The notes below the pieces were generated by a model that saw only the letters and a list, made by a program, of their open reading frames with translations, was not told the origin of the DNA and made no database searches. From DATHTC01 sp963746805 (GTDB taxonomy: Bacteria; Actinomycetota; Thermoleophilia; Gaiellales; Gaiellaceae): DNA of 64,000 nucleotides. Where the stretch lies: NCBI GenBank assembly GCA_963746805.1, contig CAVVCQ010000008.1:248001-312000 (forward strand). The letters are read 5' to 3'. Every line of letters begins with the position of its first letter. Position 1 is the first letter of the stretch. This document shows positions 16,692 to 27,998 of the stretch, one piece after another. The translations under genes were made by a program, and so were the position numbers.

Positions 16692-18780
16692 CTACCGCCT
16701 TCTCACCGTGAAGGGCACGACCCTGGATGTGGACGTGCTCCCGTCCCACCCGCGCGCGATCGCGACGAGGTGGACGGGCTCGTTGCGGCGGTAGCGCGCC
16801 GCGTCGACGAACGCGCGGAACGCCGGCGAGTCGTCGACCGCGAGGCGCCGCCAGCCGCCCGTCCGCCGCTTCACGGCGAAGGTGACGGAGGCGGCGCCGG
16901 CGCTCGTCGCCGACAGCTGCCAGAAATCGGTGAGGTTGTCTCCCGCGACGCGGAGCACCGGCCGCGCGGCCCGGCGCGCGGGCAGTGCCGCGTCGGCGCG
17001 CAGCAGCAGGCTCGAGAGCGGCGGGATCGTCAGCGTCAGCGAGCCCGTCGCCGTCCCCGTCCCGAGGAGGGTCGTCCACGTCGACCCGGGCGTCGAGGTC
17101 GCGACCGTCACGCGCGCCTGGCTCGTGCCGCTGTTGAACGCCGCCACGTACTCGCGCCGCGCCGCGGCGTCGAAGCGGCTGACGACGAGCACGCTCCCCT
17201 GCGCGAGCCGGACCGCGCTTCCGCCCGTCGAGAGCGCCGGATGGGCCGCACGGAGCGCCGCGAGCGCGCGCAGCCGCTGCGCCACGGGATGGCTCGACTG
17301 GTCGAACGACGAGCCGCCGCCGATCGGGCCCGAGCCGATCCGCTCCTGCGTCCGCCACTCGTCCACCTGCGTCGGGAAGAGGTCCTGCCGGGCCTGCTGG
17401 TCGCCGCCGCGCCCGACGAGCCCGACCTCGTCGCCGTAGAGCACCGTCGGCGCGCCGCGCAGGAGGTAGAGCAGGTCGTGCCCGAGCAGCGTGCGCCGCA
17501 GCAGCGCGTCGCCGCTCACGTGCGAGCGCTCCTGGATCTTCAGCGCGGCGCGGCCCATGTCGTGGTTGCCGAGGAAGGTCGGCGGCACGGGCGCGCGTCC
17601 GTCGGCGAGCCGGAAGTAGTCGTCGTCGCCGAGCCGCGTGGCGATCCCGCGCGCGCCCGCATCGCCGCCCGCGAAGCCGGCCAGCGCCTCCTGCAGCGGG
17701 AAGTCGAGGAGATTCGGGAGCCCGCGGTCGCGGACGAACGGAACGAGGTCGATCGCATTGGCGATGAAGACCTCGCCGAAGAGCTGGAAGTCCGGGACGC
17801 CCGCGGCGCGCGCGGCGGCCATGATCCGCGGCACCCAGACGCGGAAGAACGCCTCGTCGACGTGCCGCGCCGTGTCGATCCGGAACCCGTCGACCTTGTA
17901 CTTGGCGATCCACGAGGCCCACAGCTCCGCCAGCCCGGTGACGACGCGCGGCTGCTCGGTGAAGAGGTCGTCGAGCCCGAAGAAGTCGCCCTGCTCGTTG
18001 CACAGCTCGGAGCACGAGGTGAAGTCGATGTCGCCGCGGTTGTGGTACGCGGTGACGTCGTTCAGCCAGGCCGGCTGCTTCAGCTGGCGGTCGCCGGGGA
18101 AGAGGCTCGGCGTCCGCGGGAAGCTGCGCAGGTTCAGGCACGGGAAGGTGCGGCCGCCGGCGTAGCGGGCCGGGTCGAACACCCGCCCGTTGCAGTCGCG
18201 GTACGGGGTGGTCCCGGCCCAGGACGAGCCGCCCTGCGGGAGGATCACGTCGGCGGTGTGGTTCACGACCACGTCGAGGTAGACCTTCAGCCCCAGCCGG
18301 TGCGCGCAGTCGACGAGCGCCGCGAAGTCGGCCTCGGTGCCGAGGTGCGGGTCGACGGTGGTGAAGTCGAGCCCCCAGTAGCCGTGGTAGCCGGCCGAGC
18401 CCGCGAGCACCGGCTTCTGCTTCACCGGCGGCGTGACCCAGACGGCGGTGAAGCCGAGATCGCGGATGCGCGCGAGCCCGTTCCCGGTCTCGCAGCCGCC
18501 GACGAGGCCCTTCAGGTCGCCCCCGTGGTAGTAGCCGGTCGCGGTCGGGTCGAAGCCGGTGACGCCGCGCGTGCCGGAGAGCCCGCCGAGGTCGTTGGCC
18601 GGATCGCCGTTCGCGTACCGGTCCGGCATGACGAAGTAGATCCGCTGCGAGGCGAGCGGGCCGTAGACCGGCGGCGCGGCCAGCGCCGCGAGCGTCGCGC
18701 CCGTCGGCGGCGCCGGAACGGCGTGCGTCGCCGCAGCCCCGCTGCCCGCGACCCCGAGCGCGATCGCCGCGACGAGCGCG

Positions 18781-18809
<29 letters not shown>
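16692..18809 (-). CDS. Secreted GH13 alpha-amylase/pullulanase-type glycosidase
   Basis: A 705-residue protein with a signal peptide (residues 1-27). GH13 regions are intact: VVVNHTAD near 190, GFRIDTARH with the nucleophile Asp near 310, FGEVF with the acid/base Glu near 343, and LGNHDMG with the third Asp near 405. Residues 560-705 are a beta-rich C-terminal domain plus an Ig-like tail. It would split starch or related alpha-glucans outside the cell, feeding the MalEFGK importer encoded upstream. Its ATG overlaps the malK stop by 29 nt. Confidence 0.92.
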
Positions 18810-19962
<1,153 letters not shown>

Positions 19963-19987
19963 CGCGGGCCACCTCCTCGCGTTCTCG

Positions 19988-21820
19988 TCACAGCAGTCTC
20001 CAGACGTGGAAGGCCGGGCCGTCCCCCGGCAGCAGCGCGGTTCCGCCGCTCACGACCGCGTCGCCACCCTCGACAGTCTCGAGCGCCGTCGCCCCGAGCG
20101 CCTCGAGCGACAGCGCGATCAGCGGCGCGTCGTCCCGGGTCGCGAGGCAGAGCAGCCGCTCGCGCGGCGTCTCGCGCAGGTACGCGATCGCGTCATCGGA
20201 GACGTGCGCGTAGCGGATGCCCCCGCGGGCGAGGGCGTCGCTCGAGCGCCTGAGAGCGACGAGCCGCCGGTAGTCCTCGAGCAGGACCCGGTCCCAGGCA
20301 TCGGGACGGTCCCACGGCATCGTCCGGCGCGCGTCCTCGCCCCACGCGCCCTCGAGCCCGAGCTCGTCGCCCGCGAAGACCATCGGCACGCCCGGAGTCG
20401 TCATCTGCAGGCCGAGCCCGACGAGGTGCCGCGCGCGCGAGCCCGACACCGTGCGGAACCGGGCGACGTCGTGACTGTCGAGGAGCGCCCAGGAGTGCAG
20501 GACGGCCTGCCACGGGACGCCGGCGCGGAACGCGCGCATGGTCGCCACGGTCGTGCCGCCGGTGAACCGCGGCAGCCCGATCGGCATCGACCAGAAGCTC
20601 GCGCGCAGCTTCTCCGGGAGCGTCTCCGCGCGCAGCCACGACCAGGCCGGGCGCAGGAAGCCGGAGTAGTTCATCGTCCCGTCCCAGCCGCCCGCGACGA
20701 GGTCGGCGCGGAAGTCGTGCGCGTGCTCGGCGACGACGAGCGCGTCGCCCGCGGCCTCGCGCAGCGCGCGCGCGACCTCGACGTTGAGGTCGGTCGCGCC
20801 GTGGCGGCCGGTCATGTTCGCGACGTCGATCCGCCAGCCGTCGAGCCCGCGGTCGAGCCAGGAGCGGACGATCTCGAGCATCCGCTCGCGCAGCTCGGGC
20901 GAGAGCCAGTTCAGCTTCGGCAGCGTCGGGATCCCCCACCACGCCGCGTAGCCGTGCGGGATCGCGTCGTCGAAGAGGAAGTAGTCGCGCTCGGCCGCGC
21001 CCGCGTCCGCCTGTGCTGCGCGGAACCACTCGTGGCCGATGCCGACGTGGTTCGTGGTCAGGTCGGCGACGACGCGCATGCCGCGCCCGTGCGCCGCGCG
21101 CACCAGCTCGTCGAGCGCCGCGTCGCCGCCGAGCAGCGGGTCGACCCGGTCGAGCGCGTGGGCGTCGTAGCGGTGCGTGCTCCCGGCCGGAAAGACCGGC
21201 GTGAGGTAGATCACGTTCGCGCCGAGCGCCTCGACGTGGCCGAGCCGCTGCGCGATCCCGCGCAGGTCGCCGCCGTACCACTCGCGCGAGGCCGTGTCGC
21301 GGCCCGCCTCGACCGGCTCGTCCCATGCGCGCTCGATCGCCCAGGAGGGCGCGGCCGCGTCGACGCCGCCACGCGCGAAGCGGTCGGGGAAGATCTCGTA
21401 GACGACCGACTCGAGGTGCCAGTCGGGCGCGGGCCGGCGGACGGAGAGGACGAAGTCGTCGGCGTCCGGCACGTCGTGCGTCACGACCCCGAGGCCGTTC
21501 ACCCACGCGTAGCCGACCTCGCCGCCGCCGAGGAGCCAGCGGTACGACACGACCGGGTTCTGCACCGCGAACCGCGCCGTCCACCACTCGTCGGCGCCGT
21601 CCTCGCCGTCGCGCTCGGCGACCGCGAACCGGGCCTCACCGTCGTCGGTGTAGCGGAGCGCGACCCGGTCGACGCCCGTCCCGCGCGGCACGCGGACCCG
21701 GAGCACGGCCTCGCCGCCGAGCTCGTCCGGCGCGTCGAGGACGTAGGCCTCGGAACCGTCGTGGTGCGGCTCCGCGAGACCCGTGAGCGGAGGCGCGTCG
21801 GCCAGCTCGGACGTGGTCAT
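19988..21820 (-). CDS. Intracellular GH13 glycosidase, neopullulanase/cyclomaltodextrinase type
   Basis: A 610-residue protein without a signal peptide. Residues 15-135 are an N-terminal beta domain like CBM34 of maltogenic amylases. The catalytic barrel has WHLESVVYEIFPDRFARG, VADLTTNHVGIGH, GLDGWRIDVANM (nucleophile), LVVAEHAHDF (acid/base) and LLDSHDVARF (third Asp). It should cut imported maltodextrins or cyclodextrins. The ATG at 21820 overlaps the permease stop as ATGA, which settles the start. Confidence 0.92.
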   Translation of the reverse strand: MTTSELADAPPLTGLAEPHHDGSEAYVLDAPDELGGEAVLRVRVPRGTGVDRVALRYTDDGEARFAVAERDGEDGADEWWTARFAVQNPVVSYRWLLGGGEVGYAWVNGLGVVTHDVPDADDFVLSVRRPAPDWHLESVVYEIFPDRFARGGVDAAAPSWAIERAWDEPVEAGRDTASREWYGGDLRGIAQRLGHVEALGANVIYLTPVFPAGSTHRYDAHALDRVDPLLGGDAALDELVRAAHGRGMRVVADLTTNHVGIGHEWFRAAQADAGAAERDYFLFDDAIPHGYAAWWGIPTLPKLNWLSPELRERMLEIVRSWLDRGLDGWRIDVANMTGRHGATDLNVEVARALREAAGDALVVAEHAHDFRADLVAGGWDGTMNYSGFLRPAWSWLRAETLPEKLRASFWSMPIGLPRFTGGTTVATMRAFRAGVPWQAVLHSWALLDSHDVARFRTVSGSRARHLVGLGLQMTTPGVPMVFAGDELGLEGAWGEDARRTMPWDRPDAWDRVLLEDYRRLVALRRSSDALARGGIRYAHVSDDAIAYLRETPRERLLCLATRDDAPLIALSLEALGATALETVEGGDAVVSGGTALLPGDGPAFHVWRLL

Positions 21821-22771
21821 CCCTTGACGGAGCCCTGCGTGAGGCCGGACACGATGAAGCGCTGGAGGAACTGGAACACGATGACGACCGGGATCGCAGC
21901 GAGGAGCACGCCGGCGCAGAAGACGCCCCACTGCTCGGAGTACTGCTTGTCGATGAACTGGTTCATCCCGACGGGCAGCGTGAAGTGGTCGCGCGTCTGC
22001 ATCAGCGTCGACACGATCACGAACTCGTTGATCGTGAACACGAACGAGAAGAGGCCGACGACGGCGAGGACCGGCGCCGCGAGCGGCAGGATCACGCCCC
22101 AGAAGACCTGCGAGGGCGTGGCGCCGTCGACCCGGGCCGACTCGTCGAGCTCGGCCGGGATCGTGTCGAAGAAGCCCTTCATCAGCCACGTGTTCACGCC
22201 CATCGCGCCGCCGAGGTAGACGAGGATCAGCGCGCTGTAGGTGTTGAGCCCGAGGAACGGGAAGACGTCGCCGGTGTTCAGCACGATCAGGTAGATCGCG
22301 ACGACGAGCAGCAGCTGCGGGAACATCTGGATCAGCAGCAGCGTCAGCATCCCGAGGCGCCGGCCGCGGAAGCGGAAGCGGCTGAAGGCGTACGCCGCGA
22401 GCGCGCCGAGCATGACCGTGAGCACGGCCGTCGTCAGCGCGATGAAGACCGTGTTGAAGTACCAGCGCGGGTACGGGATGTCGCTGACGTCGCCCGCGAC
22501 CGTGACCTCGCCCGAGAGGATCGTGCGGAAGTTGTCGAGCGTGACCTCGCGCGGGATCAGCGCGGCGCCGGACAGCGTCCCGTCGACGCTGAACGCGGCC
22601 GAGGCCATGTAGGCGACCGGGAAGACGGCGAAGACGATCGCCACGATCGCGATCAGGTGCCGCCACCAGGTGCCGGCCAGGAGCGGACGCGGCGCGCGAC
22701 CGCCGGCGGGCACCGCGGTCGCCGGCCTGCTCGACCGCGACCGCGGTCTCTGCGCCTTCGATCGTGCTCAC
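21817..22771 (-). CDS. malG: Maltodextrin ABC transporter permease, MalG type (one frameshift near the start)
   Basis: About 317 residues. The main frame begins near 22713 and holds six helices plus the EAA loop ELDESARVDGATPSQVFWG and the C-terminal FIVSGLTQGSVKG of MalG proteins. A GTG at 22771 forms a GTGA overlap with the malF stop and reads STIEGAETAVAVEQAGD in another frame. The distance to the stop is 955 nt, one more than a multiple of three, so one base appears inserted near 22715. I annotate from 22771. The start at 22713 would give 298 residues. Confidence 0.85.
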
Positions 22772-24382
22772 GCGAGGTTCTCCAGGGACTTCGTGCGCGA
22801 GAAGGAGATCCACGAGATCGCGGCGACGACGAAGAAGATCGCGATCGAGACGGCGCTCGCGAGCCCGTAGTCCTGGCCCTTGCCGCGACTCGAAGGCGAG
22901 CTTGTACGTGTACGAGATGAGGATGTCGGTCGCGCCCGCGACGGACTGGTCCTCCGACGGGCGGGCCGCCGCGGGTCAGCAGGTAGATGTTGTTGAAGTT
23001 GTTGAAGTTGAAGGCGAACGACGCGATCAGGAGCGGCGCGACCGCGACGAGCAGGAGCGGCAGCGTGATGCGCCGGAAGATCGCCAGCGGGCCGCCGCCG
23101 TCGACCCGCGCGGCCTCGACGAGCTCGCCGGGGATCGACTGCAGCGCGCCGAGGGAGACGAGGAAGAAGTACGGCGTGGTGAGCCAGATGCTCACGAGGA
23201 TGCACGAGACCTTCGCCCAGGTCGGGTCGAACAGCCAGGGGATGTCCAGGTGCGAGGACGTTGTTGACGACGCCGAAGTCGTCGTTGAGGAGCCCCTGCC
23301 ACACGAGCAGCGACAGGAAGCCCGGGAATCGCGTAGGGGATCACGAGCAGCGTCCGGTACGTGCGCTGCATCCGCATCTCCGGGTGGTTCAGCGCGATCG
23401 CGAGGAAGAGCCCGATCGCGAACGACCCGAACACGGTCAGCGTCGCGAAGACGATCGTCCAGACGAAGACGCGGAAGAACGGGTCGCGGACGAGCGGGTC
23501 GCGCAGGAGCGCGGAGAAGTTCTCGCGGCCGATGTGCGTCCGCCAGCCGGGCTCGAGCTCCTCGCCGTTCGCGGCGACGAACGAGCCGTGCTCGTTGTCG
23601 CGGAAGACGGTGCCGTCGGAGATGCGGACGAAGACGTCGCGCTGCGGGACGTAGCGCAGGGTCGGCGCGACCGTCAGCGCCGTCTCGAAGCCCTCGGCGC
23701 GGACGTACCGGTTCGCGGTGACCGGGACCGCGAAGGCGGTGAGCTCCTGGTCGAGCGCAAGCTGCTGGTTCGGCGGGACGAGCGTGTAGCCCTCCGGCGC
23801 CGCGGCGATCGTCCCCTCGGGGGTGAGCTCGACCCCGGGATTCGGCTCGAGCCCCTCCTCCGTCCCGACGAACCCCCTCCCGCTCGCGTCGTCGACGAGC
23901 AGCAGGACGAGGTCGCCGTTCTCGTCGCGCGCCGGCGCCATCACGTAGATCGCGCCGCCGGGCGCCTCGCTGAGCGAGTTGCGCTCGATGCCCTCGATCG
24001 CCTCGTCCTTCTGCAGGATGTGACCGGTCGACCAGTTCGTGAAGGCGACGTTGACGTTGAAGAAGATCGGCGCGATCTGGAAGCCGATGAGGAAGACCGT
24101 GCCGGGGACGAGGAACTTCAGCGGGATCGCGCGCGACGAGAGGTAGACCGCGTCGATCGCAAGGGTCGCCGCGACGAGGATCAGGAGCGCGACCCAGTGC
24201 TCGTCGGTGGCGAGGACGTACCCCGCCCAGAGCGCGAACGCGTTGACGATCGCGAGCAGCGCGATCTTGATCGCGAGGCCGACCGTGCCCGAGAGGGCGG
24301 CGACGGCGCGCGACGGCAGCGACCACGCCGAGCCGCCGACGCCTGCGGGTGGGACGGATGCGCTGGGGGAGGTCGTCGCCAC
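22768..24382 (-). CDS. malF: Maltodextrin ABC transporter permease, MalF type with a large periplasmic loop (at least four frameshifts)
   Basis: About 535 residues when read across shifts near 23325, 23250, 22965 and 22890. The N-terminal half has several helices and a long soluble insertion (about residues 115-300, from FTNWSTGHI to GREN) matching the P2 loop of enterobacterial MalF. The transport core follows with FGVVNNVL, LDIPWLFDPTWAKV, IPGELVEAARVDGGGP (EAA loop) and the final DYGLASAVSIAIFFVV. The P2 loop marks true maltose systems rather than general sugar permeases. Confidence 0.83.
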
Positions 24383-24394
24383 GGGGTCGGAAAG

Positions 24395-24424
24395 CGGGCG
24401 GGGCGCCCGGAGGCGCCCCGCCCG
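24395..24424 (-). other. GC hairpin between malE and malF
   Basis: A perfect 13-bp stem CGGGCGGGGCGCC / GGCGCCCCGCCCG with a 4-nt loop fills the 48-nt gap between malE and malF. On the minus strand it is followed by CTTTCC, only a weak T-run. A partial terminator or 3' mRNA stabiliser that lifts binding-protein output above permease output is the likely role, as known for the malE-malF spacer of enterobacteria. Confidence 0.7.
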
Positions 24425-24430
24425 ATCGTG

Positions 24431-25698
24431 CTAGCCGATCTTGTTCGCGATGTTGCGGGCCGCGGTCGCGAAGGCCGCCCGCGCCGGGGTGGCGCCGGAG
24501 CCCTTCGTCGACTTGACCCACGCCGACCCGAGGTCGGACCACACGGCCGACATCTGCGGGATGTTCGGCATCGGCGACGCCGCCGCGACCGGCGACGCCG
24601 AACGCCTTCAGCGTCGGCGTCGGACACGCGCGCACCCGCCCGCGTGTTCGCCGGGTAGCGGCCGTTCGCCGCGGCGAGGGCCGTCTGCGAGGCCTGCGAC
24701 ATCATGTAGTTGCCGACGAGGTCCTTCGCGGCGCTCTCGACGCCGTGGTTCGAGGCGAACTTCGTGACCATGAAGCCCTGGACGCCGAGGAAGGGCACCG
24801 AGGCGCACTGGTTCTTCGGCATCTGGACGACGGCGAAGCGGATGCCCGCCTTCTTCACGCGGTCGATGTTCCACGGGCCCGTCAGCCAGAAGGCCGCCCG
24901 CTTGTTCAGGAACGCCGTGGAGGCGGCGCTGTCGTCGACCTTCGCGTTGACGAGGCCCGTCTTGTTCCACGCGTCGATCTGCTTGGCGTTGCGGAGGAAC
25001 CGCGGCGCGTCGAGCCCGATGTCCGACGGGTCGAGGTTGCCGGCGCGGTTCGTGCCGAACACGTAGCCACAGAGGCCCGAGAAGAACGGGTACATGTGGT
25101 ACGCGTCGCCGTTGTTGCCCTGCTGGACGGCGATGGCGAGGTTGCCCGACTTCTTGCGCTTGAACGCGAGGGCCTGCTTCTGCAGGTCGGCGAAGCTCTT
25201 CGGCACCTTCGCGAGCCGCGTGTTGACGACGAGGCCGATGTTCTCGATCGCGACCGGGGCGCCGTAGAGGCGCTTGACGGCCGTGCCGTACGAGAACGCG
25301 TTGAGCGCGTACTGCGGGAACTGCGCCCGCGTCGCGCGCGACGGGAAGAGCGGGAGCACGAGGCCGCTGGCCGCGAGCTCGCCCGTCCAGTCGTGCGCAC
25401 CGACGATCACGTCGGGGGCCGTCGACGCGTCGACGGTCTTGAGGTCGTCGCGAATCTTCCCGAAGTCCTTCTGGACGACGTTGACCTCGATGCCGCGCGC
25501 GGCGCCCCAGGCGGACGCGACGCGGTCGACCGCAGCCTTGCGGTCGGCGTCCGTCCAGATCGTGACCTTCCCGGCCGGCGCGGCGAGCGTTGTCGCGCCG
25601 GTCGGAGCAGCGGAGCTCGTCGACGCGCCGGCGACCGACGCGACAGCGACGGCCGAGAGCCCGGCGGCGAAGGCGAGCAAACGCCTCTTGTGGTTCAT
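24431..25698 (-). CDS. malE: Maltodextrin ABC transporter binding protein, MalE type (two frameshifts at the C-terminus)
   Basis: About 422 residues. A signal peptide (residues 1-32, ASTSSAAP) is followed by VTIWTDADRKAAVDRVASAW, IVGAHDWTGELAASGLVLPL, AFWLTGPWNIDRVKKAGI and PFLGVQGFMVTKFASN, which are all family 1 solute-binding-protein features. Shifts near 24610 and 24575 lead to the last segment PMPNIPQMSAVWSDLGSAW and stop TAG at 24431. There is no lipobox cysteine. AGGAGG lies 6 nt before the ATG at 25698. It is the promoter-proximal gene of the maltodextrin operon. Confidence 0.88.
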
Positions 25699-25807
25699 GT
25701 GGTGCCTCCTTGGTGTGTGCGCCGGTCTGCCGACGAACCGGTCCATGCGGACCGGCCGCCTGACCCTGTCGGACGGGCTTTCCACCGGCAGACCCGGCGG
25801 ACATCCG

Positions 25808-25873
25808 TGAAACGCGTCGTAACCGGCATGAAACGCGGCGGCAGCCTAGCGTGGGCAATGTGGGGAAAGTCAA
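25808..25873 (-). promoter_or_regulatory. Candidate malE promoter with two LacI-type half-operators
   Basis: On the minus strand TTGACT (25868-25873) and TAGGCT (25843-25848) are separated by 19 nt. Two copies of TGAAACGCG on the plus strand (25808-25816 and 25829-25837) are exactly 21 bp apart, two helical turns, and lie at and just after the expected start of transcription. The first continues as TGAAACGCGT, ten bases of the LacI/CcpA-like palindrome TGAAACGCGTTTCA. Repression by the neighbouring LacI protein is inferred. Confidence 0.5.
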
Positions 25874-25923
25874 GGTTCACGCAGGATGCCACGTAAAAAC
25901 CCGCAAATGGCGTGCTGAAGAGA

Positions 25924-25971
25924 TGTGACTTGTCACAAGGTGTTGGAAACCTCCGCTGAAATCTGTTACAT
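25924..25971 (+). promoter_or_regulatory. Candidate lacI-family gene promoter with a TGTGAC-tt-GTCACA palindrome
   Basis: A 14-bp palindrome TGTGACTTGTCACA spans 25924-25937. TTGGAA (25943-25948) and TTACAT (25966-25971) lie 17 nt apart and end only 9 nt before the ATG. No ribosome binding site precedes the ATG, so the message may be leaderless. The palindrome could be a second operator for self-control. Confidence 0.4.
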
Positions 25972-25980
25972 AGCGTTGCG

Positions 25981-26979
25981 ATGTCCACCCTCCGCGACGT
26001 AGCGAAGCAAGCCGGCGTCAGCGTCGCCACCGCCTCGCGCGTGGCGAGCGGCGGCGAGAAGGTGCGCCCCGACACGCGGTCGCGGGTCGAGCGCGCGATG
26101 CGCGAGCTGCTCTATGTCCCGCCCGGTCGCCGCGCGGCGACCGGCGTCATCGGCCTGCTCGTCCCGGAGCTCGCGAACCCGATCTTCCCCGCGCTCGCCC
26201 AGGCGATCGAGACGCGGGCGGCGCCGTCGGGCCTCGCCTCGATCCTCTGCAATACGCAGAGCGCCGCCTACCGCGAGGTCGACTACGTGCACATGCTGCT
26301 CGACCGCGGCGTCGACGGGATGATCTTCATCTCCTGCGAGATGACGAACCTCTCGGGCGAGCACGGCCACTACGCGCGGCTGATCGCCGAGGGCGCGCGC
26401 ATCGTGTTCGTCAACGGCGCGCTCACCGGGATCGACGTGCCGTCGGTCGGCGTCGACGAGCGCACCGCGGGCGAGCTCGCGACGCGGCACCTGATCGAGC
26501 TCGGCCACAAGCGCATCGGCTTCGTCGCCGGGCCGGAGCACTACCTCCCGACGCAGCTGAAGGCCGGGGGACGCGAGGCCGCGATGCTCGCCGCCGGACT
26601 CGTTCCGAACGGACTCGTCTCCTTCGGCGAGTTCAGCGTCGAGGGCGGCCGGCAGGCGCTCGGGCGGATGCTGCGGTACGCCGAGCCGCCGACGGCGGTG
26701 ATCTGCTCGTCCGACGTGATGGCGATCGGCGTGCTCCAGGAGGCGGCTCGCCGCGGGCTGCGCGTGCCGGAGGACCTCTCGGTGGTCGGCTTCGACGGCA
26801 TCGCCTCCGACTGGACCGAGCCGCGCCTGACGACGATCGCGCAGCCGATCGACGAGATCGCGCACACGGCCGTCGACGCCCTCCGCCGGCTGATCGACGA
26901 GCCGAACCGGCCGCTCCCGCACTTCGTCTTCCCGCCGCAGCTCCGTCGCGGCGGCTCGACGGCGCCCGCCGCGCGCTAG
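25981..26979 (+). CDS. LacI-family transcriptional regulator
   Basis: A 332-residue repressor. The N-terminal helix-turn-helix and hinge read LRDVAKQAGVSVATASRV near 4-21. The sugar-binding core follows from residue 60 (GVIGLLVPELANPIFPAL, LIELGHKRIGFVAGP, CSSDVMAIGVLQEA, VVGFDGIASDWTEPRLTTI). It sits between two sugar operons: divergent from the maltodextrin operon and convergent, with a 5-bp gap, on the second one. A maltose- or trehalose-type inducer is inferred from context. Confidence 0.94.
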   Translation: MSTLRDVAKQAGVSVATASRVASGGEKVRPDTRSRVERAMRELLYVPPGRRAATGVIGLLVPELANPIFPALAQAIETRAAPSGLASILCNTQSAAYREVDYVHMLLDRGVDGMIFISCEMTNLSGEHGHYARLIAEGARIVFVNGALTGIDVPSVGVDERTAGELATRHLIELGHKRIGFVAGPEHYLPTQLKAGGREAAMLAAGLVPNGLVSFGEFSVEGGRQALGRMLRYAEPPTAVICSSDVMAIGVLQEAARRGLRVPEDLSVVGFDGIASDWTEPRLTTIAQPIDEIAHTAVDALRRLIDEPNRPLPHFVFPPQLRRGGSTAPAAR

Positions 26980-26984
26980 CCCTC

Positions 26985-27998
26985 CTAGGCCAGCGCCTGC
27001 TCGGTCTCGGCGTCGAACCGGTGCAGGCGGTCGGCCCGCACGCGGAAGGCCTCGCGATCTCCCTGCCGCACGCGCTGGTCGACGTCGAGCTTCGCGAGCA
27101 CCGGCACGTCGCCCAGCCGCAGGTGGACGAGCTGCTCGTCGCCGAGGTACTCGACCACCTCGACCTCCGCGTCGAAGCTCGCCCCGTCCCCAGCCTGCCC
27201 GCGCTCGATGTGCTCCGGGCGGAAGCCGACCAGCTGCCCGGACGTGCCCGGACCGCCGACGAGGGACGCGGGCACGACGTTCATCGCCGGGGAGCCGATG
27301 AACCGCGCGACGAACACGTTGACGGGACGCGTGTAGAGATCCTCCGGCGTCCCGATCTGCTGGAGCACCCCGGTCCGCATGACGGCGATCCGGTCGCCCA
27401 TCGTCATCGCCTCGACCTGGTCGTGGGTGACGTAGATCGTCGTCGTCCCGAGCCGGTCCTGGAGGCGCATGATCTCGGCCCGCGTCTGCACGCGCAGCGC
27501 CGCGTCGAGGTTCGAGAGCGGCTCGTCCATCAGGAACGCGACCGGCTCGCGGACGATCGCCCGTCCCAGCGCGACGCGCTGACGCTGGCCGCCGGAGAGC
27601 TGCTTCGGCTTGCGCTTGAGCAGGTCGCCCATCTCGAGGATCTCCGCCGCGTTCCGCACCCGCGCCTCGATCTCGCCCTTCGGCACCTTGAAGTTGCGCA
27701 GCCCGAAGGCGAGGTTGTCGTACACGGTCATGTGCGGGTAGAGCGCGTAGCTCTGGAAGACCATGGCCACGTCGCGCGAGGCCGGCGAGATGTTGTTCAC
27801 GACCCTGTCGCCGATCAGGATCCGCCCCTCGGTCACGTCCTCGAGCCCCGCGAGCATCCGCAGCGCCGTCGACTTGCCGCACCCGGACGGGCCGACGAGC
27901 ACGAGCAGCTCGCCCTCGGCGATCTCGAGCGTGAGGTCATCGACGGCGACCGTGCCGTCGAAGCGCTTCGTCACGTGGTCGAAGCCGACCCTGGCCAT
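26985..27998 (-). CDS. Second MalK/UgpC-type sugar ABC transporter ATPase
   Basis: A 337-residue ATPase with Walker A LVGPSGCGKSTALR, signature LSGGQRQRVALGRA, Walker B AFLMDEPLSNLDAALR and the switch VTHDQVEAMTMGDR. The C-terminal TOBE-like domain is shorter than in the malK at 18781 but otherwise similar, so the two are paralogues. The start at 27998 has a strong AGGAGGGAG upstream, and its ATG shares one base with the stop of the YesL-like gene (TGATG). It ends the second sugar operon. Confidence 0.93.
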   Translation of the reverse strand: MARVGFDHVTKRFDGTVAVDDLTLEIAEGELLVLVGPSGCGKSTALRMLAGLEDVTEGRILIGDRVVNNISPASRDVAMVFQSYALYPHMTVYDNLAFGLRNFKVPKGEIEARVRNAAEILEMGDLLKRKPKQLSGGQRQRVALGRAIVREPVAFLMDEPLSNLDAALRVQTRAEIMRLQDRLGTTTIYVTHDQVEAMTMGDRIAVMRTGVLQQIGTPEDLYTRPVNVFVARFIGSPAMNVVPASLVGGPGTSGQLVGFRPEHIERGQAGDGASFDAEVEVVEYLGDEQLVHLRLGDVPVLAKLDVDQRVRQGDREAFRVRADRLHRFDAETEQALA

